From the NCBI RefSeq assembly GCF_947500325.1, contig NZ_CANMRQ010000005.1, positions 124,001 through 188,000 of the forward strand: a stretch of DNA of 64,000 nt, given 5' to 3'. Source of the DNA: an uncultured Lacinutrix sp. Lineage in GTDB: Bacteria; Bacteroidota; Bacteroidia; Flavobacteriales; Flavobacteriaceae. Position numbers and translations under genes: made by a program. Of the stretch, positions 52,074 to 60,584 are shown piece by piece (the first letter of the stretch is position 1; the number at the start of each line of letters is the position of its first letter). The notes beneath the pieces were generated by a model, which made no database searches, had not been told where the DNA came from, and saw nothing but the letters and a program-made list of their open reading frames with translations.

Positions 52074-53814
52074 AACTTAAATTTATAGTTAATCTTTTAT
52101 CTACAGTCGAATTATCTAATTTTGTTAAAATAAAATTACCTAAAACCAAGACATCCATTTTTGTATGAAAGAAACACTTTAAAGCATCTAATGGTGATTC
52201 TACAATTGGTTCACCTCTTACATTAAATGATGTATTTATTAAAATAGGGCAATCTGTTCTTGCTTTAAAGTTAGTCATTAATTGATGTAATAAAGGGTTT
52301 TCTCCTCTATTTAATGTTTGAACCCTTGCTGTATTATCCTCATGTATGCAAGAAGGTATTTTATTTTTTTTATCACTTTTAAATGTAAACAACATGTATT
52401 TAGAAATACTGCCTTTCATATCAAACCATTCATTACAATCTTCTTCAAGAACAATAGGTGCAAATGGTCTAAAGCCTTCCCTAAACTTAATATTTAAATT
52501 AACATGCTTCTTCATATCTTCAAATAATGGACTAGCTAATATACTTCTATGTCCTAAAGCTCTGGGACCAAACTCCATTTCACCTTGAAACCATCCAATA
52601 ATTTTTTTATTCTGTAGCGCTAAAGAAACCGTATCACAAAGTGTCTTATCATCCAATTTCTTATAAATTAAATTATAAGTCTTTAAATACTGTTCTATTA
52701 GAGTATTGTTATATGAAGGCCCTAAATATATTTGATTATTTAGAGTGTTTTTTAAATACACTCTATCTTTTTTTAAATAATGATTCCAGCCAATAAATGC
52801 AGCCCCTAAAGCACAACCAGAGTCACCAGAACCAGGTTGAACCCATACTTCATCAAATATTCTCTCTCCCAGAATCTCTCCATTAGCTTTACAATTTAAT
52901 GCTACACCTCCAGAAAGGCACAAATTATTTAAACCAGTTATAGATTTAGCATAAGTTAGTATAGAAATAATAATATCTTCAATAACGGATTGAATCGAGC
53001 TAGCAATATTACAATAGAAATCGTCCATCTTATCCTCTAAAGCTCTTTGTTTCTTTCCAAAAACGTTACAAAACGTTGAATTTATTGTTGATTTTCCTTT
53101 TTCAAAAGAAAAACAATCTAAGTTTAATACTACTAAACCAGAATCATCATAGCTAACTATATTATCTAAAATAAGTTGTTTGTATATAGGTTTACCATAA
53201 GGCGCTAATCCCATTAATTTATATTCACCAGAATTAACCCTAAAACCACAATATTGAGTAAAAGCAGAATATAGTAATCCTAAAGAATGTGGATAATGCT
53301 GTTCTTTTATAAGATCTATCTTATTATCTTTTCCAATAGCTATAGTTGTACAGGCTTTTTCTCCAACGCCATCAATAGTAACAATAACTGCTTCTTTAAA
53401 AGGCGATGTAAAAAAACTTCCTGCAGCATGAGCTTCATGATGTTCACTGTAAATAATTTCTCCTTTATAATTTAACTCTTTTGTAATCTCACTTGAAACC
53501 CACAGTTTACTTTTTAACCATGACATTAGGGTCTTTCTAAACAAATTAAATGTAGTAGGTGCTTGGTTTTGTAGTGTATTAATAATACGATCAAACTTAA
53601 CGAAAGGTTTTTCGTAAAATACTACCAACGTAACTGCAGAAATATCGATTTCAGCTTGCTTTAAACAAAAATTAATGGCTTTAATTGGAAAAGAAGGATC
53701 ATGTTTTATTCTTGAAAATCGTTCTTCTTGTACTGCTGCTATAACTTCACCTTCTTTAATTAAACAAGCAGCAGAGTCATGATAAAAAGCCGAAATTCCT
53801 AAAATATAATCCAC
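52060..53814 (-). CDS. O-carbamoyltransferase (NodU/CmcH/SxtI family)
   Basis: A 584-residue enzyme of the family that adds a carbamoyl group from carbamoyl phosphate to a hydroxyl through an ATP-dependent carbamoyladenylate. Seen: N-terminal ISAFYHDSAACLI and QEERFSRIKHDPSFP, histidines in EHHEAHAAGS, LSGGVALNCKANGEIL, and WFQGEMEFGPRALGHRSILA near residues 410-430. In NodU it modifies Nod factors; in SxtI, saxitoxin. Here the target is probably a sugar or lipid hydroxyl (inference). Confidence 0.93.
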   Translation of the reverse strand: MDYILGISAFYHDSAACLIKEGEVIAAVQEERFSRIKHDPSFPIKAINFCLKQAEIDISAVTLVVFYEKPFVKFDRIINTLQNQAPTTFNLFRKTLMSWLKSKLWVSSEITKELNYKGEIIYSEHHEAHAAGSFFTSPFKEAVIVTIDGVGEKACTTIAIGKDNKIDLIKEQHYPHSLGLLYSAFTQYCGFRVNSGEYKLMGLAPYGKPIYKQLILDNIVSYDDSGLVVLNLDCFSFEKGKSTINSTFCNVFGKKQRALEDKMDDFYCNIASSIQSVIEDIIISILTYAKSITGLNNLCLSGGVALNCKANGEILGERIFDEVWVQPGSGDSGCALGAAFIGWNHYLKKDRVYLKNTLNNQIYLGPSYNNTLIEQYLKTYNLIYKKLDDKTLCDTVSLALQNKKIIGWFQGEMEFGPRALGHRSILASPLFEDMKKHVNLNIKFREGFRPFAPIVLEEDCNEWFDMKGSISKYMLFTFKSDKKNKIPSCIHEDNTARVQTLNRGENPLLHQLMTNFKARTDCPILINTSFNVRGEPIVESPLDALKCFFHTKMDVLVLGNFILTKLDNSTVDKRLTINLSYELD

Positions 53815-53884
53815 TTACTATTTGTTTTTAATATTTTGGTATATAGTATTGATTTAATCTATTTAAATCATTCCTTTAAATAAC

Positions 53885-53917
53885 AAAACTATAGAAAATT
53901 TAATTTTCTATAGTTTT
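53885..53917. terminator. Intrinsic terminator after carB
   Basis: A 16-bp perfect stem, AAAACTATAGAAAATT and its complement, with a single-base loop (so the working stem is shorter). It separates carB from the carbamoyltransferase set on the same strand. Confidence 0.7.
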
Positions 53918-53942
53918 ATTATTATATAAAATCAATAAGATT

Positions 53943-56795
53943 TTATTTACTCAAATACATTTTACGTCTTGAATATAAATTATAAAACTCATCATCTTTT
54001 AAATCATCAATAAATAATATACTTTCACCAGTACTTTTCATTTCTGGCCCTAATTGTTTATTTACATTATGGAACTTATTAAAAGAAAATACTGGTTGTT
54101 TTATAGCATAACCATCTAATTTTGGATTAAAATTAAAGTCCGTTACTTTTTTATCTCCTAGCATTACTTTTGTAGCATAATTAACATAAGGTTCTCCGTA
54201 GGCTTTAGCTATAAAAGGAACAGTTCTTGATGCTCTAGGATTAGCTTCAATAATATATACCATATCATCCTTTACAGCAAATTGAATATTAATCAAACCT
54301 ACTGTATTTAAAGCTAATGCTATTTTTTTAGTATGGTCTTTTATTTGTTGCATTACTAAATTACCTAAGTTAAAAGGAGGCAACGTAGCATTACTATCTC
54401 CCGAGTGGATACCACAAGGTTCAATATGTTCCATTATCCCAATGATGTATACATTCTCCCCATCACAAATAGCATCTGCTTCTGCTTCAATAGCGCCATC
54501 TAAATAGTGATCTAAAAGTAATTTATTACCAGGAATACTGCGCAATAAATCAACTACATGCTCTTCTAGTTCCTGTTTATTAATAACAATTTTCATGCCT
54601 TGACCTCCTAAAACATAAGATGGACGTACTAATATTGGAAAGTCTAATACATCTGCTATTGCCAATGCTTGTTCTGCAGTTTCTGCTACATCAAACTCAG
54701 GATAAGGAATATTATTTTCTTGTAATAATGTTGAAAAACTACCGCGATCTTCTGCTAAATCTAAAGATTTAAAGCTTGATCCTAAAATTTTAACACCATA
54801 ACGTTCTAGTTTTTCAGCTAATTTTAAAGCTGTTTGTCCACCTAATTGTACAATAACGCCTTCTGGTTTTTCATGTTTAATGATGTCATAAATATGTTCC
54901 CAGAATACAGGTTCGAAATATAATTTATCTGCAGTATCAAAATCGGTTGAAACCGTTTCTGGGTTACAATTAATCATAATCGTTTCATAACCACATTCGG
55001 CTGCTGCTAAAACACCATGAACACAGCAATAATCAAATTCAATACCTTGACCTATTCTATTTGGGCCAGAACCTAAAACAATTACCTTTTTCTTATCTGT
55101 AACAACACTTTCGTTATCTGCATAACGCTTGCCATCTGGAGTTTCTACATCATTTTCGAATGTTGAGTAATAATAAGGTGTTTTTGCTTCAAATTCTGCT
55201 GCACAAGTATCTACTAATTTATAAACACGATTTATTCCTAATTCTTCTCTTTTATTATATACTTGACTTTCTAAACAGCCTAACATATGAGCTATTTGTC
55301 TATCTCCATATCCTTTTTGCTTTGCTTCAAGTAATAAGTCTTTTTGAATAGAATCAATTTCAAATGTAGAGATCTCTTTTTCTAAAAGATATAACTCTTC
55401 ATATTGTTTTAAAAACCACATATCAATTTTTGTGATTTCGTGAATACGACTTAATGGAATTCCCATTTGTATAGCATCGTAAATTACAAATACGCGATCC
55501 CAACTTGCATGTGTTAATTTATCTATAATTTGGTCATAATTTTTATAGCCTTTACCATCTGCTCCTAAACCATTACGCTTAATCTCTAATGACTGAGTTG
55601 CTTTATGCAATGCTTCTTGAAACGAACGTCCAATTCCCATTACTTCTCCTACAGATTTCATTTGAAGCCCTAAAGTTCTGTCTGAACCTTCAAACTTATC
55701 AAAATTCCAACGTGGTATTTTTACAATTACATAATCTAATGTAGGTTCAAATAATGCAGAAGTAGATTGAGTTATTTGATTACTTAATTCATCTAAATGG
55801 TAACCCATAGCCAATTTCGCAGCAATTTTTGCAATAGGATACCCTGTTGCTTTACTTGCTAATGCCGATGAACGAGATACTCTTGGATTAATTTCAATTG
55901 CAATAATATCTTCATTTTCATCTGGACTTACAGCAAATTGTACGTTACAGCCTCCGGCAAAATCACCAATGCTTCGCATCATGTGTATCGCCATATCTCT
56001 CATTTTTTGATAGGTCGTATCACTCAATGTCATAGCTGGTGCAACGGTTATAGAATCTCCAGTATGAATTCCTATTGGATCCATATTTTCAATAGAACAT
56101 ATTATTACAACATTATCATTAGCATCTCTCAAAAGCTCTAACTCATACTCTTTCCAACCAATTAAAGCTTTATCAATCATAACTTCATGGATAGGAGAAA
56201 TTTCTAATCCACGTGTTAATAACTCATCAAAATCTTCTTCCCTATGAACAAATGAAGCTCCTGCTCCACCCAATGTAAAAGAGGCTCTAATAATTAAAGG
56301 AAACCCAAACTCTTGAGCAATTTCTTTACCTTTTAAATATGATGTTGCTGTAGCTTGTGGCGCCATTGGCACTCCAATTTTTAACATCAATTCTCTAAAT
56401 TTCTCTCTATCTTCTGTAATATTAATAGCATCAATATCTACACCAATAATCTCTACTCCAAAATCATCCCAGATTCCTTTTTCATCTACTTCAATACATA
56501 AATTTAATGCCGTTTGCCCACCCATTGTTGGTAAAACAGCATCAATTTGAGGATGTTCTTTTAATATTTTAATTATTGATTTTGAATTTAATGGTAACAA
56601 ATAAACATGATCCGCCATAGATGGATCTGTCATAATTGTTGCTGGATTAGAATTGATTAAGATAGTTTCAATTCCATCTTCTCTTAAGGATCTTAATGCT
56701 TGTGTTCCTGAATAGTCAAATTCGCAAGCTTGCCCAATAACAATAGGTCCTGAACCTATAATAAGTATCGATTTTAATTTTGGATTTTTTGGCAT
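53943..56795 (-). CDS. carB: Carbamoyl-phosphate synthase large subunit
   Basis: About 950 residues from the ATG at 56795; an upstream ATG at 56843 lies before the promoter -7 element. Two homologous synthetase halves show GSGPIVIGQACEFDYSGTQA and GSGPNRIGQGIEFDYCCVH. CarB makes carbamoyl phosphate from bicarbonate, ATP and glutamine-derived ammonia for pyrimidine and arginine synthesis. The C-terminus stops at about 950 residues, whereas the E. coli protein has 1,073, so the allosteric MGS-type domain (about 120 residues) is absent. carA is not in the window. Confidence 0.97.
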   Translation of the reverse strand: MPKNPKLKSILIIGSGPIVIGQACEFDYSGTQALRSLREDGIETILINSNPATIMTDPSMADHVYLLPLNSKSIIKILKEHPQIDAVLPTMGGQTALNLCIEVDEKGIWDDFGVEIIGVDIDAINITEDREKFRELMLKIGVPMAPQATATSYLKGKEIAQEFGFPLIIRASFTLGGAGASFVHREEDFDELLTRGLEISPIHEVMIDKALIGWKEYELELLRDANDNVVIICSIENMDPIGIHTGDSITVAPAMTLSDTTYQKMRDMAIHMMRSIGDFAGGCNVQFAVSPDENEDIIAIEINPRVSRSSALASKATGYPIAKIAAKLAMGYHLDELSNQITQSTSALFEPTLDYVIVKIPRWNFDKFEGSDRTLGLQMKSVGEVMGIGRSFQEALHKATQSLEIKRNGLGADGKGYKNYDQIIDKLTHASWDRVFVIYDAIQMGIPLSRIHEITKIDMWFLKQYEELYLLEKEISTFEIDSIQKDLLLEAKQKGYGDRQIAHMLGCLESQVYNKREELGINRVYKLVDTCAAEFEAKTPYYYSTFENDVETPDGKRYADNESVVTDKKKVIVLGSGPNRIGQGIEFDYCCVHGVLAAAECGYETIMINCNPETVSTDFDTADKLYFEPVFWEHIYDIIKHEKPEGVIVQLGGQTALKLAEKLERYGVKILGSSFKSLDLAEDRGSFSTLLQENNIPYPEFDVAETAEQALAIADVLDFPILVRPSYVLGGQGMKIVINKQELEEHVVDLLRSIPGNKLLLDHYLDGAIEAEADAICDGENVYIIGIMEHIEPCGIHSGDSNATLPPFNLGNLVMQQIKDHTKKIALALNTVGLINIQFAVKDDMVYIIEANPRASRTVPFIAKAYGEPYVNYATKVMLGDKKVTDFNFNPKLDGYAIKQPVFSFNKFHNVNKQLGPEMKSTGESILFIDDLKDDEFYNLYSRRKMYLSK

Positions 56796-56818
56796 TTTAA
56801 TAGTTATGATTGTGTGTG

Positions 56819-56826
56819 CAAAAATA
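56819..56826 (-). promoter_or_regulatory. -7 promoter element of carB
   Basis: Minus-strand TATTTTTG matches TAnnTTTG; the expected transcript start is near 56,812, 17 bases before the chosen ATG. A TTTG 14 bases upstream is closer than usual and overlaps the rpmH terminator tail. Confidence 0.45.
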
Positions 56827-56841
56827 GTTATTATTAGATAC

Positions 56842-56874
56842 AAAAAAAGGCGTTACACCTAAGTAACGCCTTTT
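56842..56874 (-). terminator. rpmH intrinsic terminator
   Basis: A 12-bp perfect stem, AAAAGGCGTTAC and GTAACGCCTTTT, then a T-rich tract on the minus strand. It follows the rpmH stop by about 23 bases. Confidence 0.9.
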
Positions 56875-56896
56875 AAATATTAACAATTGTTAATCA

Positions 56897-57058
56897 TTAT
56901 TTTTTATGTCTAGTTTCAGATGAAACAGATAATTTCTTTCTTCCTTTAGCTCTTCTACGAGCTAATACTTTTCTACCATTAGCAGAAGCCATTCTTTCTC
57001 TAAAACCATGTTTATTTCTTCTCTTTCTTTTTGATGGTTGAAACGTTCTTTTTGGCAT
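56897..57058 (-). CDS. rpmH: 50S ribosomal protein L34
   Basis: A 53-residue basic protein, not called by longer-ORF cutoffs, starting [20 protein letters not shown] and with [20 protein letters not shown], the L34 signature. It binds 23S rRNA in the large subunit. Monocistronic, between a canonical promoter and a terminator. No dnaA or rnpA is beside it, so it is not at the replication origin arrangement seen in many bacteria. Confidence 0.98.
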   Translation of the reverse strand: MPKRTFQPSKRKRRNKHGFRERMASANGRKVLARRRAKGRKKLSVSSETRHKK

Positions 57059-57127
57059 TGTCTTATGTTTTTAAAATCTGAATAGTATTTATTTAACTTA
57101 GTTCTAGTCTTTACCTAAAACTGAGCG

Positions 57128-57158
57128 CAAATATACAACGACTTTTTTATTTCACAAA
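57128..57158 (-). promoter_or_regulatory. rpmH promoter (canonical Bacteroidota type)
   Basis: Minus strand: TTTG (57158-57155), exactly 19 bases, TATATTTG (57135-57128). This matches the -33/-7 consensus fully and leaves a leader of about 60 bases before rpmH. It accounts for part of the 303-base gene-free stretch at 57059-57361; the rest has no feature I can support. Confidence 0.8.
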
Positions 57159-57361
57159 CCTTATTTTGAAAATATTTTATTCTAAATTATTTAATGCTTA
57201 AAACCCAAGTGTTTTGGCTTAAAATAAGCTTAAACAGAAGTATAAAAGCAGTTTATGTAGCTATATATTTCAGAAAAAATGATTTTCTTTGCAGTCTAAA
57301 ATAATAAAAAAACGCTTAATAGTTACTTAGCGCTTTTCAGAATTAATAAAACTAAATAAAA

Positions 57362-57946
57362 ATGTACAATAAAATATTCAAATTAATAATCGCAGGTTTA
57401 ATTTTAGCCGGAGCAATATGGCAATTCACTGAAGGTGGTATTGGTAATGGTATTATGCTAATTTTTTTAGCATTAATATTTGTGTTTTTATACTTTAAAA
57501 ACGAATTCATATTGTTGGCTTTTTTAAGATTAAGAAAGCAAGATTTTCCTGGAGCACAGAAATGGTTAAATAGAATTAAAAACCCAGAAGCGGCATTAGT
57601 TACAAAACAACAAGGTTACTTTAACTATTTACAAGGCATTATGGTATCTCAAACGGATCTTAATGCAGCCGAAAAATTCTTTAAAAAAGCTGTAACTCTT
57701 GGTTTAAGTATGGATCAAGATTTAGCAATGGCAAAATTAAATTTGGCCGGTATTGCTTTTTCTAAACGTAGAAAACAAGAAGCTAGCATTTTAATTAATG
57801 AAGCCCAAAAGTTAGATAAACAAGGTATGCTTAAAGATCAAATTAAAGAAATGAAAGCAAACATGAAACGTGCTCAAGGAGCTCCAAACCAACATTTTGG
57901 CCAAGGTGGATCTATGCGTGCACAACGTCGTGCTTCTCGAAGATAA
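57362..57946 (+). CDS. Membrane-anchored TPR-like protein
   Basis: A 194-residue protein with two N-terminal membrane helices (about 7-25 and 28-47), then helix pairs like tetratricopeptide repeats (for example DLNAAEKFFKKAVTLGLSMDQDLAMAKLNLAGIAF, broken over two helices) and a basic C-terminal tail (MRAQRRASRR). TPR regions usually bind proteins. ATG start. A single-gene unit ending at the bidirectional terminator at 57957. Function unknown. Confidence 0.75.
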   Translation: MYNKIFKLIIAGLILAGAIWQFTEGGIGNGIMLIFLALIFVFLYFKNEFILLAFLRLRKQDFPGAQKWLNRIKNPEAALVTKQQGYFNYLQGIMVSQTDLNAAEKFFKKAVTLGLSMDQDLAMAKLNLAGIAFSKRRKQEASILINEAQKLDKQGMLKDQIKEMKANMKRAQGAPNQHFGQGGSMRAQRRASRR

Positions 57947-57956
57947 TATTAGATTT

Positions 57957-58016
57957 AAATAATCATAAATAAAAAAGAGACTTAATTATAAGTCTCTTTT
58001 TTATTTATGATTATTT
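57957..58016. terminator. Long bidirectional intrinsic terminator
   Basis: A 28-bp perfect stem around GAGACTTA, with A-rich and T-rich lower parts and a four-base loop (57985-57988), between the convergent TPR-like and TSUP genes. Confidence 0.9.
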
Positions 58017-58019
58017 TTT

Positions 58020-58394
58020 CTACTTACTAAAAAACATCTTTATTGCCACTAAAACTAAAAGTATACTAAACACTTTTCTTAATAGCGTTTCATTAATTGA
58101 AATTGCTATTTTAGTACCAAAATAACCTCCTAAAACAAAACATGATGCTATAATTAATGCGTACTTAAAATTAATAGGGTTTTCGCCTGTTTTATGATAA
58201 GTATAAGCTGCTAAAAAAGTAACAGGAACTGCTAAAACGGCAAGACTTGTACCTTGAGCTTCATGCTGTGTATAGCCTAAGGCAAATATCATTAAAGGAA
58301 CCATTATAACACCACCACCAACGCCAAACATTCCACTAAAAACACCTGCTAATAATCCTACAATTATTAGTATAATTATAATCGATAAATCCAT
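58020..58394 (-). CDS. Half-size TSUP (TauE/SafE) family membrane protein
   Basis: About 124 residues with four membrane helices and the TSUP signature GLLAGVFSGMFGVGGGVIMVP (broken by me as GLLAGVFSGMFG and VGGGVIMVP). Full-length TSUP transporters have two such halves (about 250 residues); here only one is present and no second half lies in the flanking DNA. It may work as a dimer. I chose ATG 58394 (MDLSIIIILIIVGLL); ATG 58406 is four residues earlier. The substrate is unknown (sulfite or organic anions in relatives). Confidence 0.8.
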   Translation of the reverse strand: MDLSIIIILIIVGLLAGVFSGMFGVGGGVIMVPLMIFALGYTQHEAQGTSLAVLAVPVTFLAAYTYHKTGENPINFKYALIIASCFVLGGYFGTKIAISINETLLRKVFSILLVLVAIKMFFSK

Positions 58395-58460
58395 TTTAGT
58401 TTTCAATTGTTAGAAGTAAAATATTGTGTAGAACATTATCTAAGTATGGTTAAGTAAACC

Positions 58461-59393
58461 TTAAGGAGCTGTATAATATCCTTCTCTTGGGATCTCTATA
58501 TAATATTCTTTTCTTGATTTATTATTTAGTACGTTTTGCCTTAACCAAGGGTTATGCAATTTTAAAATTTTATAATTAATACCAAAACCTTTAGCAAATT
58601 GAGCAAAATCTTTTACTGCGGTATCTACGGCTACTTTATAGGTTGGGATTTCAGAATACAAATCTTTATCTCTAAAATTAAAACCATATTTATTAGGGTT
58701 AGACAGGATCTCTTTTAATGCAATAATTCTAAACACATATCTACCTGTTTCTTCCCCTAACAATAAGTCGTAATAAGTATTTACTTTTTGAGCTTTTAAA
58801 CGCTTAGAAATACCATAATTCCCTGCGTTATATGCTGCTGCTGCTAAAGTCCAGGTTCCTAAACGGGATTTTGATTTATTTAAATATTTACAAGCTACTT
58901 CTGTTGCCTTTTCTAAATTATAACGTTCATCTACATTTCCATTAACTTCTAATCCATGTTCTCGTCCTGTAGCTTTCATTATTTGCCAAAAACCACTTGC
59001 TCCAGCAGGTGATTTCGCATTTGTTAACCCACTTTCTATAACTGCTAAATATTTAAAATCATCTGGAATACCATGTTTTGCTAGAATTGGTTCTATAATT
59101 GGAAAATACTTTTGAGCTCTTTTAAACATTAACAAGCCATTAGATTGCCAATAAGTATTTACTAATAATTCTTTATCCATTCGTTCTAATATATCGGGAT
59201 TAGAAAGCGGGACTTGCTCTCCAGCAAAATCTAAATAATCAGGCACTTGCAATGCATATACATTATAATCGTTAATTATTTTCTTTTCTAAATTTTCATC
59301 GGTTGGCGCATCTTGAAAAGCATTTATAAAAAGTGCTGCTAAACACACTAACCCCACAAACATCAAGCTTTTCTGTAATAGTTTCATCATCAT
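58461..59393 (-). CDS. Lytic transglycosylase, SLT family (MltD-like without LysM)
   Basis: A 310-residue envelope enzyme with an N-terminal signal or anchor (about 8-25) and the SLT catalytic domain: E120 in AVIESGLTN, then GASGFWQIM, ERYNLEKATEVACKYL and AAAAYNAGN. It cleaves peptidoglycan glycan strands to 1,6-anhydro-muramyl ends. E. coli MltD adds LysM repeats, which are absent here; a short C-terminal region (about 250-310) takes their place. Confidence 0.92.
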   Translation of the reverse strand: MMMKLLQKSLMFVGLVCLAALFINAFQDAPTDENLEKKIINDYNVYALQVPDYLDFAGEQVPLSNPDILERMDKELLVNTYWQSNGLLMFKRAQKYFPIIEPILAKHGIPDDFKYLAVIESGLTNAKSPAGASGFWQIMKATGREHGLEVNGNVDERYNLEKATEVACKYLNKSKSRLGTWTLAAAAYNAGNYGISKRLKAQKVNTYYDLLLGEETGRYVFRIIALKEILSNPNKYGFNFRDKDLYSEIPTYKVAVDTAVKDFAQFAKGFGINYKILKLHNPWLRQNVLNNKSRKEYYIEIPREGYYTAP

Positions 59394-59440
59394 TTCGTTT
59401 TTTATAAAATTATAAATAATTTATCGGAATGTCGTTCTAT

Positions 59441-60103
59441 TTATTCTAAAATTAATTTTGGTAAATTTTCATTGAACCATTTATACCTATCAATTATCAT
59501 AATATGTGTACCTCCTTTTATAGTAATACAACCATTGACGCAATGGTGAGGAAAAACAATATCCTTTTCACCATGGATATGAATTGACTCTGGTATAGCT
59601 TCCTTTTGTTCCCAGTTTATAATTTGTTCTATAGACCAATCTAAATAATATTTATCGTTGACTGATAAATATTTTTTGTATAACTCTATTCTTTTTTTTA
59701 TTAGATCTCCAAATGCAAATTTTGCTAATAAATCTAGATTACTCGCTAATTGAGTTGGTAATAACTTATATGCTTTTGTAGCCTTTAAAATTTTAAACCG
59801 TTTAGGTAATTCGTCTTTTGTTTTAACACTAGAAACTACTATTAGTTTTCTTAACTTAATATGCTTACTCATTTCTTGAACCAAAATACCACCAAAAGAG
59901 ACACCTAATAATACAACGTTATCATGCTTTATCTTTTTAGTCATTCTAAGCGCATAATCGCTTATTGATTCTTGTTTTACTGGTATTTCCCAATGCAACT
60001 TGTGTAATTGGAATTGATTGTTTGGTAGCAAAAGATTATCAAAAATGGATGGGTTCGCCGCCATACCTGGCATTAAATAAACATGTATTATCTCTTGATT
60101 CAT
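59441..60103 (-). CDS. Alpha/beta hydrolase
   Basis: A 220-residue alpha/beta-hydrolase fold protein with nucleophile elbow GVSFGG (serine about residue 69), a likely acid in HGEKDIVFPHH, and the catalytic histidine in GGTHIMI near the C-terminus. The lid is short. Cytosolic: no signal peptide. Substrate unknown; esterase or acyl hydrolase activity is plausible. Confidence 0.83.
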   Translation of the reverse strand: MNQEIIHVYLMPGMAANPSIFDNLLLPNNQFQLHKLHWEIPVKQESISDYALRMTKKIKHDNVVLLGVSFGGILVQEMSKHIKLRKLIVVSSVKTKDELPKRFKILKATKAYKLLPTQLASNLDLLAKFAFGDLIKKRIELYKKYLSVNDKYYLDWSIEQIINWEQKEAIPESIHIHGEKDIVFPHHCVNGCITIKGGTHIMIIDRYKWFNENLPKLILE

Positions 60104-60147
60104 AAGTATTTAACAGAAAAATTAAAGGTCATCATGATATTTTTTTG

Positions 60148-60193
60148 TACTTTTGCAAAGTGTAAAGCTAAAAAATAGTTGGCACTATTTTTG
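60148..60193 (+). promoter_or_regulatory. Two candidate -7 elements before the small GNAT gene
   Basis: TACTTTTG (60148-60155) and TATTTTTG (60186-60193) both match TAnnTTTG, 72 and 34 bases before the ATG at 60227. Neither has a well-spaced -33 TTTG, so I cannot choose. Confidence 0.4.
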
Positions 60194-60226
60194 AATCCCT
60201 AAAAATAATTAAAAATTATAATTTAT

Positions 60227-60523
60227 ATGATTGATGCTGCAGAGTTAGTTGACAATGAGTTTTTACGTCAATTTGAATTAAAAAATGAAAATCATTTTGC
60301 TAAGATTGAATATTCTCTACAAGAACGCAAAATTTTCTTAACAAAACTTATTATTCCAGAAGGTATTAAAGATGAAAATTTCACTGAAGATTTTTTAAAA
60401 TTAGTTTTTACTCATATTGAAGATATGAATAAGAGTATAGTACCAACAAGTCCTGAAATTGCTAAGTTTATAAGACGAAATAGGCAATACAAAAAATTAT
60501 TACCTGTAGGTTTAAGAATATAA
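60227..60523 (+). CDS. Small GNAT-like (Acetyltransf_CG) protein
   Basis: A 98-residue protein of the short GCN5-related acetyltransferase group (Acetyltransf_CG, the fold of E. coli YjdJ and related proteins), about 90-110 residues in the family. The end of the domain is recognised by the PTSPEIAKFIRRNRQYKKLLP segment. The acceptor is unknown. Monocistronic, ended by a hairpin at 60555. Confidence 0.8.
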   Translation: MIDAAELVDNEFLRQFELKNENHFAKIEYSLQERKIFLTKLIIPEGIKDENFTEDFLKLVFTHIEDMNKSIVPTSPEIAKFIRRNRQYKKLLPVGLRI

Positions 60524-60554
60524 TTACATTAGCTATTAACTGTAAAAAATAAAG

Positions 60555-60584
60555 AAAGTTGAAATTAAAATTTCAGCTTTTTTT
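60555..60584. terminator. Bidirectional intrinsic terminator
   Basis: An 11-bp stem, AAAGTTGAAAT and ATTTCAGCTTT, with one G-T pair, a four-base loop and a T-tract. It is shared by the small GNAT gene and the convergent mtaB gene, whose stop codon lies inside it. Confidence 0.75.

Noticed and set aside
22003-53814. The accessory region considered as a classical O-antigen/capsule operon or an integrated element
   Set aside because: No Wzy, Wzz, Wza/Wzc or nucleotide-sugar synthesis genes, and no integrase, transposase or tRNA at the ends, so neither label is supported.
56796-56843. Upstream ATG for carB
   Set aside because: It lies upstream of the -7 element at 56819-56826 and in the rpmH terminator tail.
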